A stretch of 56,181 nt of DNA from Phormidesmis priestleyi ULC007 (GCF_001895925.1 NZ_MPPI01000030.1:1-56181); one strand, 5' to 3'; positions 25,227-35,090 are shown, counted from the first letter of the stretch. Program-made: numbers and translations. Notes: generated by a model from the sequence alone, not told the origin.

Positions 25227-27017
25227 ATGTCTCCTGAAGAAGAAGCTAGTGCTATGGCCGATCATCAGTCCCTAACGCAAGAGAACGCTGATAGTATTGC
25301 TCAGTTAGAGGAACGTAACCGATCGCTAGCCGTCATCAATGAGGAGTTGCAGCTCACCTTTGAGGAACTGAAGGCTGCGGAAGAAGAACTGCACGAGCGA
25401 AATCAATCATTGGTAGCCGAAAGGCAGCGTTATCAAGATCTGTTTAACTTTGCGCCCGACGGTTATTTGGTGACAGATCAGGTTGGGGTCATTCAAGAAG
25501 CTAACCACGCGATCGTCACCTTGCTCTCTGTAGACTTAAAGTTTTTAATCGGCAAACCCCTGAATGTTTTTATTGCTCACTCAGATCGGCGAGCTTTTTA
25601 TCAGCAACTCAATCGATTGCCAGCGCTTGAGCAGATCCAAAACTGGGAGTTGCAAGTGCAGCCTCGACAGGGTGACGCGATTCCAGTTGAGGTGACGGTG
25701 ACTTGCATTCGCAGCGCTTTTGGAACGATCGAGGGTTTGCGCTGGCTGATTCGCGACATTCGCGATCGCAAACAAACAGAAGCACAACTTCTAGAGCAAG
25801 AGCGAGCGGCACGAGAAGCTGAGAACGCCAATCGTCTCAAAGATGAATTCTTGGCGGTGCTATCTCACGAGTTACGCTCACCCCTCAACCCGATTTTGGG
25901 CTGGGTTAAGCTGCTGCAAACCCGCAAATTTGATCAGGCAAAAACCACCGAGGCACTCGCCACGATCGAGCGCAATGCCCAACTACAAGCAAAGCTCATT
26001 GAAGATCTGCTAGATGTCTCGCGAATTTTGCGCGATAAACTCACACTCAAGCTGACTCCGATTAATTTGGAATACTGCATCTTGGCAGCGCTAGACACAG
26101 TTCGATTAGCCGCGCAAGCAAAAGAGGTTGACATTCAAACCGTGTTTGACCCCACGGTGGAAGTGATGGGAGATCCCACGCGCTTGCAGCAGGTTATCTG
26201 GAATCTGCTGTCCAATGCGGTCAAATTCACGCCTGAAGGGGGACGAATTGAGGTTCGGCTCAGGCGCACCGATACTCATGCCCAAATTCAGGTGATGGAT
26301 ACGGGCAAGGGCATTGGCGCAGACTTTTTGCCCAGCGTGTTTGACTATTTTCGACAGGAAGATGGCTCGACAACTCGCACCTTTGGCGGACTGGGGTTAG
26401 GACTGGCGATCGTGCGTCAAATTGTTGATCTACACGGCGGCACAGTCGAGGCAGATAGCCGCGGTGACGGGCAAGGGGCGACCTTTACAATCTGTTTGCC
26501 GCTCACCGAAAACTCTGCATCCTCGGTTGAGGGGTTGCAACCCACCGCTTCTCTGAGCCTGCAAGGAATGAATGTCTTAATCGTCGATGATGACACAGAC
26601 TCTCGTGACTTAATCACCTTTGTGCTAGAGCAGTCAGGCGCCAGCGTGACCTCCGTCACTTCGGCTGAAGAAGTGTTGCAAACGTTGGCGCAGACTCCTC
26701 ACCAAGTGTTGGTGAGCGATGTCGGAATGCCAGAGATGGATGGCTATGAGCTAATGCGACAAGTGCGAACTTTGCCGCCTCAACAAGGGGGAGAGATTCC
26801 GGCGATCGCGGTGACTGCCTACGCTGGAGACATCAACCAGCAACAAGCCTTATCGGTTGGGTTTCAATGGCATTTGTCTAAACCCGTTGACTCAGACGAA
26901 CTGGTGGTGGCTGTGGCGAGACTGGGTAAACCTGATTTATCCGGCGAATCCCAGTCCTTTAGGACTGGGATTCGCCTCACTTTACTTCCGGTTTATCAGC
27001 CAAACACCGACTCCTAG
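25227..27017 (+). CDS. Hybrid sensor histidine kinase (PAS-HisKA-HATPase-REC)
   Basis: A protein of 596 residues. A coiled coil (residues 15-70) is followed by PAS (FAPDGYLVTDQVGVIQEANHA), HisKA with the phospho-histidine in FLAVLSHELRSPLNP, HATPase_c boxes (NLLSNAVKFTPEGG, DTGKGIG, GGLGLGLAIVRQIVD) and a C-terminal receiver (VLIVDDD, the acceptor D in VLVSDVGMPEMDG, K in HLSKPVD). There are no membrane segments, so it senses inside the cell. The receiver probably relays phosphate to another protein. Its 3' end overlaps the convergent gene at 26982 by 36 bp. Confidence 0.93.
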   Translation: MSPEEEASAMADHQSLTQENADSIAQLEERNRSLAVINEELQLTFEELKAAEEELHERNQSLVAERQRYQDLFNFAPDGYLVTDQVGVIQEANHAIVTLLSVDLKFLIGKPLNVFIAHSDRRAFYQQLNRLPALEQIQNWELQVQPRQGDAIPVEVTVTCIRSAFGTIEGLRWLIRDIRDRKQTEAQLLEQERAAREAENANRLKDEFLAVLSHELRSPLNPILGWVKLLQTRKFDQAKTTEALATIERNAQLQAKLIEDLLDVSRILRDKLTLKLTPINLEYCILAALDTVRLAAQAKEVDIQTVFDPTVEVMGDPTRLQQVIWNLLSNAVKFTPEGGRIEVRLRRTDTHAQIQVMDTGKGIGADFLPSVFDYFRQEDGSTTRTFGGLGLGLAIVRQIVDLHGGTVEADSRGDGQGATFTICLPLTENSASSVEGLQPTASLSLQGMNVLIVDDDTDSRDLITFVLEQSGASVTSVTSAEEVLQTLAQTPHQVLVSDVGMPEMDGYELMRQVRTLPPQQGGEIPAIAVTAYAGDINQQQALSVGFQWHLSKPVDSDELVVAVARLGKPDLSGESQSFRTGIRLTLLPVYQPNTDS

Positions 27018-27578
27018 AAGGGCAGCGATCGCAACTCCAGGCAATAGCCATCCATTTCGAGAGCCAGCCGTCTCAGTGGGAACTTGGGCGATCGGGGAGG
27101 GCGCGATCGAGGGTTGTGCCGCTTCACCTGACTGAACGGTGACACTATAAGACAATTCAAACGGCTGAAAGCTTTGTCCATCTCTAGCCGTGCCGCTTAA
27201 CTCTAGCTCATAGATTCCCGCCTTCGGAAAGACGATTTCTGCACCTGGAACCCCTTGGTATTGTTCAGCAGAGATGGCTTTTAGCGGCGGTTCTAAGAGC
27301 GGTTCAGAGCTTTCTTTGTGCGGTTCTTGATGAACTTCTAACTTGCAGTTGCATTTTTCTAACGCAATTAGCTCTCCGCCCTTCCTAGTCAGGACGAACC
27401 AGGCGCGAGAAGACTGACCCGCTTTGGGATTGTGGTCTGGCTCGATATGAAAAAGCGCAGCCACGTCACTAGAGGTTTTAACGTTGTGCGCCTGAGCGGA
27501 AAGGATGGGCAAGAGAGCAGCGATCGACACTAGAGCGCCATAGCCGATAGTTCTTTTATTTGCGGGACGGTGCGACAT
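26982..27578 (-). CDS. Exported membrane-anchored hypothetical protein
   Basis: A protein of 198 residues. It has a signal peptide (residues 8-30, ending SAQAHN), a beta-sandwich-like region with a CNC motif (ALEKCNCKLEVHQE) and a C-terminal membrane helix (GWLLPGVAIAALLGVGVWLI). The fold recalls copper-chaperone or CopC-like sandwiches, but no clear metal site is visible apart from the CNC and a few histidines. It starts inside the 3' end of the SafE-like gene (23-bp overlap), so both belong to one operon and may act together at the membrane. Confidence 0.7.
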   Translation of the reverse strand: MSHRPANKRTIGYGALVSIAALLPILSAQAHNVKTSSDVAALFHIEPDHNPKAGQSSRAWFVLTRKGGELIALEKCNCKLEVHQEPHKESSEPLLEPPLKAISAEQYQGVPGAEIVFPKAGIYELELSGTARDGQSFQPFELSYSVTVQSGEAAQPSIAPSPIAQVPTETAGSRNGWLLPGVAIAALLGVGVWLINRK

Positions 27579-28809
27579 AGAATTTTTCGAGAGATAGGAG
27601 TGACCAAACGAAGCGCGATCGGATTAACAACACGCCAACAACTGACACGCCTAACAAAATCACCCGTAGCCAGTGAGCCGCTGTGAGTTGCAGTTCGCCC
27701 AAATAGCTAGAGCCGACTAACCCTGTGTGGATCGCGACCAAAAGCAGCGCAGGAAGACTCAACCAGTGAATTTTTCGCCAGGTTTGACCCAGTTTTGTCA
27801 TCATCACATCAAAGCTAGTGAGCGCCGCCGGGATCATCAATCCCAATGCTAAAATTCCTGCCCACATCCCCCACTGTTGCTGGGGCAGCATAAAGAAAAT
27901 TGCCTGAAGATTCCAGTTGAAAGCGTGATCGACAAAGTGAGAAACGTGCGCCAGCGACAGCACAAATGCGCCAACTCCCAACGCTCGACGATAGCGCAAG
28001 GGAGCCGACCATAAACGGCTAATGGGTCGAGCAATCAGTGCCAGCAGCAGCAGCGACAGGGCGGCGTGTCCGGTGTAATCGACCATATCACCGCTTCGCA
28101 GCAGCAGCAAAAGACCGATCGTCAAACTTACCCAGCCTCCGAGTCGAAATAATTGACTGCGGCGATCGGCACTCACCAAAGCAGTCGAAACGCCAACCCC
28201 CAACATCATCGGTGTGGTTCCTAAGCCAAATGCCAGCATTGTCGCCGCACCCATCCACAGACTGCCAGTCTCGGCGGCTTTAATTTGAGCTGCATAGAGA
28301 AACCCGCAGGGAACCAAGCCCCAAACCATTCCTAACAAAGCCGGAGTCCACCACTGTTTGGCTTGAGAGAGGTGCATCATGGTACGGCTGAGGCGATCGT
28401 GCAGCTTCCCTGCAAATGGATGCAACACAGGCACATGCGGCAAAAATTTGGGATTGATATTCGAGAGTCCGAACCAGATTAGCAGCAGTCCTGTAAAAAT
28501 CGCCAAGCCTCGACGCAGAGCGCTATCGATGCCCGCCAATTGTCCACCTGCGATTAAGACAGAGCCGAGTGCCCCGATCGCTGCCCCGACCAGCGCATAG
28601 CTCAACACTCGCCCTAAATTGAGCAGCAGATTAAACGTTAATTGGCGTTGCCACGTTGAGGATGCAGCCTGCCCCGACAGAGAAAAGGCAGCGGTCAACG
28701 GGCCACACATCCCCAGGCAGTGCCCAAAGCTTCCGAGAAACCCCAGGGTTGTGATAAGCAGCAAATCGAGCATTGTGGCACTGAAAAGAGACGATCGTGT
28801 TTCATCCAT
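27556..28809 (-). CDS. Sulfite exporter TauE/SafE-like (UreH-type) membrane protein
   Basis: A protein of 417 residues. The N-terminal part carries the family motif FLGSFGHCLGMCGPLTAAFSL (cysteines in a transmembrane helix), then RVLSYALVGAAIGALGS and GLVPCGFLYAAQI. About ten helices in all; the last four resemble a ferric-reductase-like bundle (AHVSHFVDHAFNW). Members of this family are linked with copper or thiol handling. Start: ATG 28809, with an internal ATG 12 codons on. It is translationally coupled to the anchored protein at 26982. Confidence 0.8.
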   Translation of the reverse strand: MDETRSSLFSATMLDLLLITTLGFLGSFGHCLGMCGPLTAAFSLSGQAASSTWQRQLTFNLLLNLGRVLSYALVGAAIGALGSVLIAGGQLAGIDSALRRGLAIFTGLLLIWFGLSNINPKFLPHVPVLHPFAGKLHDRLSRTMMHLSQAKQWWTPALLGMVWGLVPCGFLYAAQIKAAETGSLWMGAATMLAFGLGTTPMMLGVGVSTALVSADRRSQLFRLGGWVSLTIGLLLLLRSGDMVDYTGHAALSLLLLALIARPISRLWSAPLRYRRALGVGAFVLSLAHVSHFVDHAFNWNLQAIFFMLPQQQWGMWAGILALGLMIPAALTSFDVMMTKLGQTWRKIHWLSLPALLLVAIHTGLVGSSYLGELQLTAAHWLRVILLGVSVVGVLLIRSRFVWSLLSLEKFYVAPSRK

Positions 28810-28870
28810 CGTCGCATACTCGATTAACGTCAGTTAATTCTGATAGATCAAGGCGCGGCATGCCATGCCC

Positions 28871-30811
28871 CTACGCGACTTTGACGGTGAAATGGAATTC
28901 ACTGCCCTGGTTTTTGCCCCGCGATTCTGCCCAAATGGTGCCGCCCATCGACTCGATCGTGCGTTGACAAATTGCTAATCCTAAACCCGTTCCGCCTACA
29001 GTTCGCTGCAAAAATCCCTCTTCTTGTGAGAAGCGCTCGAAGACGGCTTCTAATCGATTTGGCTCAATGCCCCGCCCCGTATCTGCAATCACGATTTCTA
29101 ACTGAACATTGGCTCGATCGCAGTCAGTCTTCTCTGCGAGTTGCGTGCGAATCGTTATTTTTCCATCAGCAGGCGTAAACTTGCAGGCGTTATCGAGAAG
29201 TTTGTTCAACACTTCGATCAAGCCGTCCCCATCCACCAACACTAGAGGTAGTGGATCGTCTATATCCAACACAATTTGAGGATGATCGCGACCAGATGTG
29301 TAACGACTCAAGACTAACTCTAGACATTCTTGACAAGAGATTGGCTCGACTAGCCAGCGCACGGTTCCACTTTCTAGCCGGGATAACGTGAGAAAATCTT
29401 GCACCAGCTTTCGCAATCGCTCTGAGTCTTCTAACGCCGTTTCGAGCATGACTTGCTGAAACTCGATCGGCATATCTGGCTCGGTTGCCAAACTCTCTAA
29501 GCAAACCCGAATCGTGGATAGAGGCGTTCGCAATTCGTGCCCGACGATCGCGATTAAGTTACTTTGAGTTTTCTCTAAGTCTGCAAGTTGATGATTGAGA
29601 GTTTCAAGTCGGCTATAGGCTTGAGCTTGCATTAAGGCGACCGCCACCTGAGTCGAAATCGTCTCGACGAGTGCCACTTCATCGGCTTTCCAGATATGGG
29701 CTTCGGGTTGGTGCAGTTCTAACAACCCCAGTGAGGTGCCTCGGTAACGAATCGGCACCATCAAACACGCTGCGATCTGATAGCTCTGAAGTTGAGCCTG
29801 GAGTGCGAGATCAGACTGAATGCCTAGATCTTGGCTGACATCGGCGATCGTAATCGTGCGTTCTGAATCCAGGGTGCCATTTTGGGTTTGCCCCGATGCC
29901 GCCTGAAACAAAGGATGAGCCGCTAATGACCAAACTTGCCCGCGCAGAGATACCAACCCAGGGGCGATCGACTCATATTCGACCAGCGGATAGTCGGATT
30001 GGTCGCGATGCAGTAGACATCGACTTGCACCAAAGACGCGCCCTAACTCAGTCACGGTGACATTGAGAATCTGTTCGGGGTTTAATGACCGACGAATTGC
30101 CGTGGCGATCGAGTTAATCAGTCGCTCTTTCTGTTCTTGGCTGGCGATCGTCCGATAGGCGTTGAGCAAGCGATATTGGCTCGCTTGCAGATAATTGACC
30201 ATGCGATCGACAAATAGATTTGGGTCAATCTCTGTCTGAATCTGAGCTAAAGAATCTTGCTCTATCAATCCATATTCTCGTTCTGCAATCCGCACTTTTG
30301 GAGTCAACTCTGGTCGATAGACGACAATGCGCTCTAGCAGCAATCGAGCCGCCTGAATTGTAATGGACGGATCAAACGTCCAAAACCCTTGAAACTGTCT
30401 GACCTCATCTAACGAAGGTGTGCCGATCGGTGCGGCGTGTTCTCGGCACACTAGACAGGCAGAATAATGGTGACCTACGATGACCAGATGCCACTCCTGA
30501 GCGAGGTGATCATCGGGTGAAAGGGCAATCGTTGTGTAGGAGACTGCACCCTCGTTAAAGGCGGTTTCTGGCGCAGCCAACACATAGACTTGATCGGTTA
30601 TTTCACCAATCTTTTGATAGCGTGGGGCTTCTTGACGATAAAAGCGCTCTTGTTGAAAGTTGGCAATCACTAACGGCTGATCAGTCCCAGATAGCACGAG
30701 GTCTTCCATCGCATGAGAGAGGGCTGTTAATGAAGCTTTGAAATAAATTTGCGATCGTAGCTGGGGTAAAGCTTGGCGCAAATCTTGCAATAAAGAATTT
30801 TGAGTCCTCAT
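28871..30811 (-). CDS. DICT-GAF sensor histidine kinase
   Basis: A protein of 646 residues from ATG 30811. An N-terminal DICT-type sensory domain (residues 1-190, with KASLTALSHAMEDLVL) is followed by a GAF domain (residues 225-395, LGRVFGASRCLL, AACLMVPIRYRGTSLGLLEL). HisKA carries the phospho-histidine in LIAIVGHELRTPLSTI; HATPase boxes are KLLDNACKFTPADG, DTGRGIEP and GGTGLGLAI. No membrane segment and no receiver, so its partner regulator is encoded elsewhere. DICT kinases are typical of cyanobacteria and are linked to light or redox sensing. Confidence 0.9.
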   Translation of the reverse strand: MRTQNSLLQDLRQALPQLRSQIYFKASLTALSHAMEDLVLSGTDQPLVIANFQQERFYRQEAPRYQKIGEITDQVYVLAAPETAFNEGAVSYTTIALSPDDHLAQEWHLVIVGHHYSACLVCREHAAPIGTPSLDEVRQFQGFWTFDPSITIQAARLLLERIVVYRPELTPKVRIAEREYGLIEQDSLAQIQTEIDPNLFVDRMVNYLQASQYRLLNAYRTIASQEQKERLINSIATAIRRSLNPEQILNVTVTELGRVFGASRCLLHRDQSDYPLVEYESIAPGLVSLRGQVWSLAAHPLFQAASGQTQNGTLDSERTITIADVSQDLGIQSDLALQAQLQSYQIAACLMVPIRYRGTSLGLLELHQPEAHIWKADEVALVETISTQVAVALMQAQAYSRLETLNHQLADLEKTQSNLIAIVGHELRTPLSTIRVCLESLATEPDMPIEFQQVMLETALEDSERLRKLVQDFLTLSRLESGTVRWLVEPISCQECLELVLSRYTSGRDHPQIVLDIDDPLPLVLVDGDGLIEVLNKLLDNACKFTPADGKITIRTQLAEKTDCDRANVQLEIVIADTGRGIEPNRLEAVFERFSQEEGFLQRTVGGTGLGLAICQRTIESMGGTIWAESRGKNQGSEFHFTVKVA

Positions 30812-30851
30812 CACCAATGACGTTTGCAGTTAGAAAGGGGCGATCGTTCAG

Positions 30852-31484
30852 TTATCTTTGCAGGGTCAGCTCGGCGGTCGGCAGGGTGGCCTCTGTTAAA
30901 GTTGCCCGCCGCAGATCAACGCGAGTTAAACCAACTCCCGTCAAATTGGCTGAAAGAAGCTTGGTTCTAGTCAATATCGCTTGATCAAGAGAGGCTCTTG
31001 TTAAGTTTGCCTTGCTCAAGTTTGCCCCAGTCAAGTTTGCTTTGCTGAGGATTGCCCCGGTCAGGTTTGCACCAAACAAGTTCGCGTAGCGCAAATCGGC
31101 TCCGGTCAAGTTTGCGCCTGTGAGGTCGGCATAGCGGAGGTCGGCTAATCGCAAATCAGTTTTAATCAGAGACGCTTGCAGAAGTTTTGCTTTGCTGACT
31201 CTCGCTCGAATTAGGCTCGATCGGTTCAGGGTTGCCCAGGTTAGTTTTGCGCCCCGAAGATCGGTTCTCCACAGGGTGGCGGCGGTGAGATTGGCTTCGC
31301 TTAAATTGGCTTGCCGCAGAATAGTCTGAGACAAAAGGGCGTTAGCAAGATCCGATCGAGTCAGGTTGATGTCTGCTAGACAAACCTCGCTCAGGCTCGC
31401 GGTATGCAGGTTGGCTTGAAAGAATTCGCGCTCCCCCGATGCATAGCGTTCTAGAAGTTGATCGGCATTCATAACATTTTTCAA
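30852..31484 (-). CDS. Pentapeptide-repeat protein
   Basis: A protein of 210 residues made almost entirely of A(D/N)LxX repeats from residue 25 on, e.g. ANLTGADLRYANLFGANL. These fold into a right-handed quadrilateral beta helix about seven turns long. Function is unknown; the cyanobacterial ones are mostly structural or adaptor proteins. The start is ATG 31484. It follows the Gfo/Idh gene and a strong terminator, so it is probably expressed on its own. Confidence 0.9.
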   Translation of the reverse strand: MKNVMNADQLLERYASGEREFFQANLHTASLSEVCLADINLTRSDLANALLSQTILRQANLSEANLTAATLWRTDLRGAKLTWATLNRSSLIRARVSKAKLLQASLIKTDLRLADLRYADLTGANLTGADLRYANLFGANLTGAILSKANLTGANLSKANLTRASLDQAILTRTKLLSANLTGVGLTRVDLRRATLTEATLPTAELTLQR

Positions 31485-31646
31485 AAGATTAAACTTAAAG
31501 AAGTGTAAAGTGAACGAACTTAAAAAGCTGGAATCAGCGAATTTTCTTTTGATTTAGTCTCTTTATGTAAAGTAATGTAAATGATTTGTTACAAATTAGC
31601 AAGCGACCTTCAGAGATGAGCGTTCATCTTCTATCAGAATTGCCCA

Positions 31647-31671
31647 CAAAAAAAGCGGACAAACTGCCCGC
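31647..31671 (-). terminator. Rho-independent terminator
   Basis: On the minus strand, GCGGGCA, loop GTT, TGTCCGC and then seven T. It lies 200 bp past the oxidoreductase gene and before the pentapeptide gene. Confidence 0.8.
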
Positions 31672-31759
31672 CTTGTGGAATGAAAAAACTGATTTAGAAG
31701 AATCTAAACTGACGTGAATTCGATGTAAGTTTCTCGTGGCGATTGCCAATCCGGGAACG

Positions 31760-31828
31760 CCCCCCTAGCCCCCCAATTCTGGGGGAATCGGAGTTCAAAG
31801 TCCCCCAGAATTGGGGGATTTAGGGGGC
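31760..31828. repeat. Large palindromic C/G-run repeat
   Basis: CCCCCTA plus CCCCCAATTCTGGGGG on the left is mirrored by CCCCCAGAATTGGGGG and TTAGGGGG on the right, a near-perfect inverted repeat of about 27 bp with a 14-bp centre. Such repeats are dispersed in many cyanobacteria. The rest of 31485-31871 shows only the terminator above. Confidence 0.75.
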
Positions 31829-31871
31829 TGAAGCCCTGAAGAACGAAGCGAAAGAACTCATCGAACTGACG

Positions 31872-32954
31872 TTAAACTGCCATCGCTGGAGTGTCTAGCT
31901 CAACGACCTTGCTTTCTTTTTGCGTGTTCCAGGCTTTTCCATCGAGCGCCATCTGCTCAATCAGACTCGCCAGACGTAGCGCCTTTAAAGCCTGCTCTCC
32001 GCCAACTGAGGGCTGGTTTCCACCGCGCACACAGCCCACAAAGTGTTCTAACTCTGCGTGCAGTGGCTCGATATTGCTGGTGTAGACTTTTTCGATCAAC
32101 CCGTCTTGACGATATAAAACTTGACCGTAGTCAGTCCTATAATTCGCTGTGGTCTGACGGTGAATCAAAATCTCGTTGTTGAGAAAATCAGCTTCGGTTA
32201 GAGAGTTTTTGCAGTGAGCCGCAATCCGCCGGATTTTGCGATGGGTGACTTTGCTAGAAGTCAGCGTTGCCACAATGCCGTTAGCAAAGCCCAGCGTTGC
32301 CGTCACATAGTCTAAGTATCCTGAATCGGAGGCACGACTGCCGCTGGCGGTGAGCTTGACGACTTGCGATCCTGCCAGCTCTAACATCAAGTCGATGTCA
32401 TGAATCATCAGATCTAAAACGACCGAAACATCATTGGCCCGATCGGAATAAGGACTCATGCGATGAGCTTCGATCGCCAGCAATTCCTCTGTCTTCAAGA
32501 CTTTGCTGAGTTCTTGAAAGGCAGGGTTAAATCGCTCAATATGCCCGACCTGCAAAATGCATCTACATTCAGCAGCAGCGTTGACCAGCGATTCGGCTTC
32601 GGCAATGCTAGCCGCGATCGGTTTCTCGATCAGCACATGCACTCCGGCTCTCAGGGCTGCCATGCCGACTGCGTGATGCAGTCGAGTTGGCACCGCAATA
32701 CAGACAGCATCGACATGACTAATCAAATCATGGTAATCCTCAAAAAATCGGACACGATATTTACTAGCCGTGTCCAATCCGCGTTCTACATTAATGTCCG
32801 AAACTCCTACTAGCTCCACATCCTTGAGCATACTCAAGACTCTGGTGTGGTGCTGACCCATGTTGCCAACCCCGATGACCCCGATGCGAATGGGCCCGGG
32901 TTGATTTCGCTGTAAACATAGACTCGAATACCCGATCGGTATACTACCTTTCAC
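31872..32954 (-). CDS. Gfo/Idh/MocA family oxidoreductase
   Basis: A protein of 360 residues with a GTG start behind GGAGGAG. The Rossmann domain opens with RIGVIGVGNMGQHHTRVL; EKPIA (HVLIEKPIAAS) and VVLDLMIHDIDLMLEL are the conserved EKP and catalytic-histidine motifs. It is an NAD(P)-dependent dehydrogenase of sugars or similar polyols; the substrate cannot be told. It stands alone, facing an ArsR regulator gene from which it is divided by 248 bp. Confidence 0.88.
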   Translation of the reverse strand: MKGSIPIGYSSLCLQRNQPGPIRIGVIGVGNMGQHHTRVLSMLKDVELVGVSDINVERGLDTASKYRVRFFEDYHDLISHVDAVCIAVPTRLHHAVGMAALRAGVHVLIEKPIAASIAEAESLVNAAAECRCILQVGHIERFNPAFQELSKVLKTEELLAIEAHRMSPYSDRANDVSVVLDLMIHDIDLMLELAGSQVVKLTASGSRASDSGYLDYVTATLGFANGIVATLTSSKVTHRKIRRIAAHCKNSLTEADFLNNEILIHRQTTANYRTDYGQVLYRQDGLIEKVYTSNIEPLHAELEHFVGCVRGGNQPSVGGEQALKALRLASLIEQMALDGKAWNTQKESKVVELDTPAMAV

Positions 32955-33202
32955 TCGTGTTACTCCTCCACCACCGAAATTATGCTGATAAACAGCCGTA
33001 ACGTCTCCTCAAACATCCAGATACTAGCACAGCAACAATAAGTATGAAGAATTTCAAAGATCATACGAAGTTCCCTTAAATCCTATGTTTTTTAGTTTGG
33101 AGGTTTTTACGCCTTTAGAGGTAATATTATCAGCCTTGTCTTCTAATAGTTCAACAATCTCGAACAACTGAACGAACCCTTGGTGTATGGCATAATACAG
33201 AT

Positions 33203-33523
33203 ATGAGATTATTTTATCACCCAGAGATTAAAAAGATTTCTTTAGCAGGGGTTTTATATGCCCTGGGCGACCCTGTGCGGCTAGAAATTGTCCAGCGGCT
33301 GGCAGAACAAGCAGAACTGCCCTGTGCGGCGCTGTGCATTCCGATCGCGAAATCTACCCTATCGCACCACTTCAAAATTTTGCGCGATGCTGGGGTTCTC
33401 CACTGCCGCAAAGAAGGGACGCAGCATATCAACTCGCTGCGACGGCAAGAATTAGACGATCGCTTCCCTGGCTTGCTAGATGCCGTCTTAAAATCTGCGG
33501 CTAATGAGGCGCTAGACCGCTAA
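33203..33523 (+). CDS. ArsR-family transcriptional regulator
   Basis: A winged-helix protein of 106 residues: SLAGVLYALGDPVRLEIVQRL, recognition helix AKSTLSHHFKILRDAGVL and wing HCRKEGTQHINSL. It carries cysteines in ELPCAALCIPIAKS, which might bind metal, but no classical ArsR CxC motif before the recognition helix. The gene is divergent from the oxidoreductase. Its stop overlaps the urtE stop by 12 bp (convergent). The target is unknown; it could regulate the adjacent oxidoreductase. Confidence 0.88.
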   Translation: MRLFYHPEIKKISLAGVLYALGDPVRLEIVQRLAEQAELPCAALCIPIAKSTLSHHFKILRDAGVLHCRKEGTQHINSLRRQELDDRFPGLLDAVLKSAANEALDR

Positions 33524-34270
33524 GAAGCGCTGAACTACCTCGTTGCTCAACTCGCGGGTGGAACCCGATGCCACAATGCCGCCTTTTTGCATGGCGTAAT
33601 ACCAATCTGCTTGACGAACGAAGTGCAAATGTTGTTCGACGAGCAGAACAGAGACTCCGGTGGTGGCAACAATGCGCCGGACTGCCGCCTCGATTTCGAG
33701 AATAATCGAGGGTTGAATGCCTTCGGTCGGTTCGTCAAGTACGAGCAAACGGGGACGACCCATCAACGCACGAGCGATCGCGAGTTGCTGCTGCTGTCCG
33801 CCGCTCAGGTCGCCGCCTAATCGCCACAACATCGTCTTCAGCACGGGGAAGAGGTCGAAAATCTCATCGGGAATGTCTTGAGTTTTAGACTTACGGTCTG
33901 GCAGCGCTTCCATGCCTAAAATCAAGTTTTCTTTGACCGTCAATCGCGGAATCACTTCTCGTCCTTGCGGCACATAGCCAATGCCCATGCGGGCGCGTTG
34001 ATCGGGAGACTTACCTAAAATTGGGATGCCTGTTAGCTCGATCGAGCCACTACGGGGTTTGAGCAATCCCATAATGCTTTTGAGCAAGGTAGTTTTGCCG
34101 ACTCCGTTGCGCCCAATTAAGCAAACCATTTTGCCGGGATGGACGGTCATATCGACGTTTCGCAGAATGTGACTTTCGCCGTAATAAACATTCAGATCCG
34201 ATACCTTTAGCATTGGGGTTCCGGTTGTCGGATTGATTGGTTGTGCAGTTGCACCGCTTGTTTGACTCAT
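33512..34270 (-). CDS. urtE: Urea ABC transporter ATP-binding subunit UrtE
   Basis: A protein of 252 residues. Walker A GRNGVGKTTLLKS, signature LSGGQQQQLAIARAL, Walker B RLLVLDEPTEG and the H-loop VEQHLHF. It is the LivF-type ATPase of the urea importer and the last gene of the urtABCDE operon. It starts 62 bp after urtD. The usual urt order is kept, which fixes the assignment rather than a generic branched-chain amino acid transporter. Confidence 0.92.
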   Translation of the reverse strand: MSQTSGATAQPINPTTGTPMLKVSDLNVYYGESHILRNVDMTVHPGKMVCLIGRNGVGKTTLLKSIMGLLKPRSGSIELTGIPILGKSPDQRARMGIGYVPQGREVIPRLTVKENLILGMEALPDRKSKTQDIPDEIFDLFPVLKTMLWRLGGDLSGGQQQQLAIARALMGRPRLLVLDEPTEGIQPSIILEIEAAVRRIVATTGVSVLLVEQHLHFVRQADWYYAMQKGGIVASGSTRELSNEVVQRFLAV

Positions 34271-34331
34271 ATTATTTTTTGGATTTTATGGTTTAGATTT
34301 TGGGCAGATTTCAGATTACCCAAGGCCTGAA

Positions 34332-35090
34332 TTAGGCGGCTTCGGCTTCGTCTTGGTGTCCTAGATAGACTTCGATCACGTGGGGATCGGTTTGCACTTC
34401 GTCCATTGTGCCTTCACAGAGGACAGTGCCCTCGTGTAGGACGGTGACTTGACGAGCGATTTGACGCACAAATTCCATGTCGTGTTCGATGACGATAATC
34501 GAGTGGCTTTCTGCCAGTGCCATCAGCAGATCGCCGACTTTCTCGGTTTCTTCATCGGTTAAACCTGCTACAGGTTCATCAACTAGCAGCAGATCGGGAG
34601 ACTGAGCCACGAGCATGCCAATCTCTAGACGCTGCTTTTCGCCATGAGATAAAAGCGCGGCTTGAATGTCGGCTTTGTTGGTTAGCCCGATCGTGTCTAG
34701 CAATCCGCTGACGGTGCGTCGTTCAGCGGTGGTGGGTTTGCCAAACACGGCTCCAATAATGTTTTTGCGTCGATTGCACGAGAGTTCTAAACCCTCGCGG
34801 GGGGTCAAGTTTAAATACACACGCGGCGTTTGAAACTTGCGACCAATGCCCATCCGCGCGATCTGATGTTCTTTCAATCCGCGCAGGTCACGATCTTTGA
34901 AGATCACCCGTCCGATCGTGGGCTGCGTTTTGCCAGTGATCGTATCTAAAAAAGTGGTTTTGCCCGCGCCATTCGGGCCGATGACCACCCGCAATTCACC
35001 TGGGTCGAGACTGAAATTAAGGTTTTTAATCGCCTTAAAGCCGTCAAAACTAACCGTCAGATTTTCGATTTGTAAGATCTTGTCGCTCAT
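34332..35090 (-). CDS. urtD: Urea ABC transporter ATP-binding subunit UrtD
   Basis: A protein of 252 residues from ATG 35090 (MSDKILQIENLTVSFDGFKAIKN). Walker A GPNGAGKTTFLDT, signature LSHGEKQRLEIGMLV, Walker B DLLLVDEPVAGL, H-loop VIEHDMEFV. LivG-type ATPase. The open frame runs upstream to 35177, but the extra 29 residues do not look like the family; the start at 35090 overlaps urtC by 41 bp, implying coupling. Confidence 0.92.
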   Translation of the reverse strand: MSDKILQIENLTVSFDGFKAIKNLNFSLDPGELRVVIGPNGAGKTTFLDTITGKTQPTIGRVIFKDRDLRGLKEHQIARMGIGRKFQTPRVYLNLTPREGLELSCNRRKNIIGAVFGKPTTAERRTVSGLLDTIGLTNKADIQAALLSHGEKQRLEIGMLVAQSPDLLLVDEPVAGLTDEETEKVGDLLMALAESHSIIVIEHDMEFVRQIARQVTVLHEGTVLCEGTMDEVQTDPHVIEVYLGHQDEAEAA

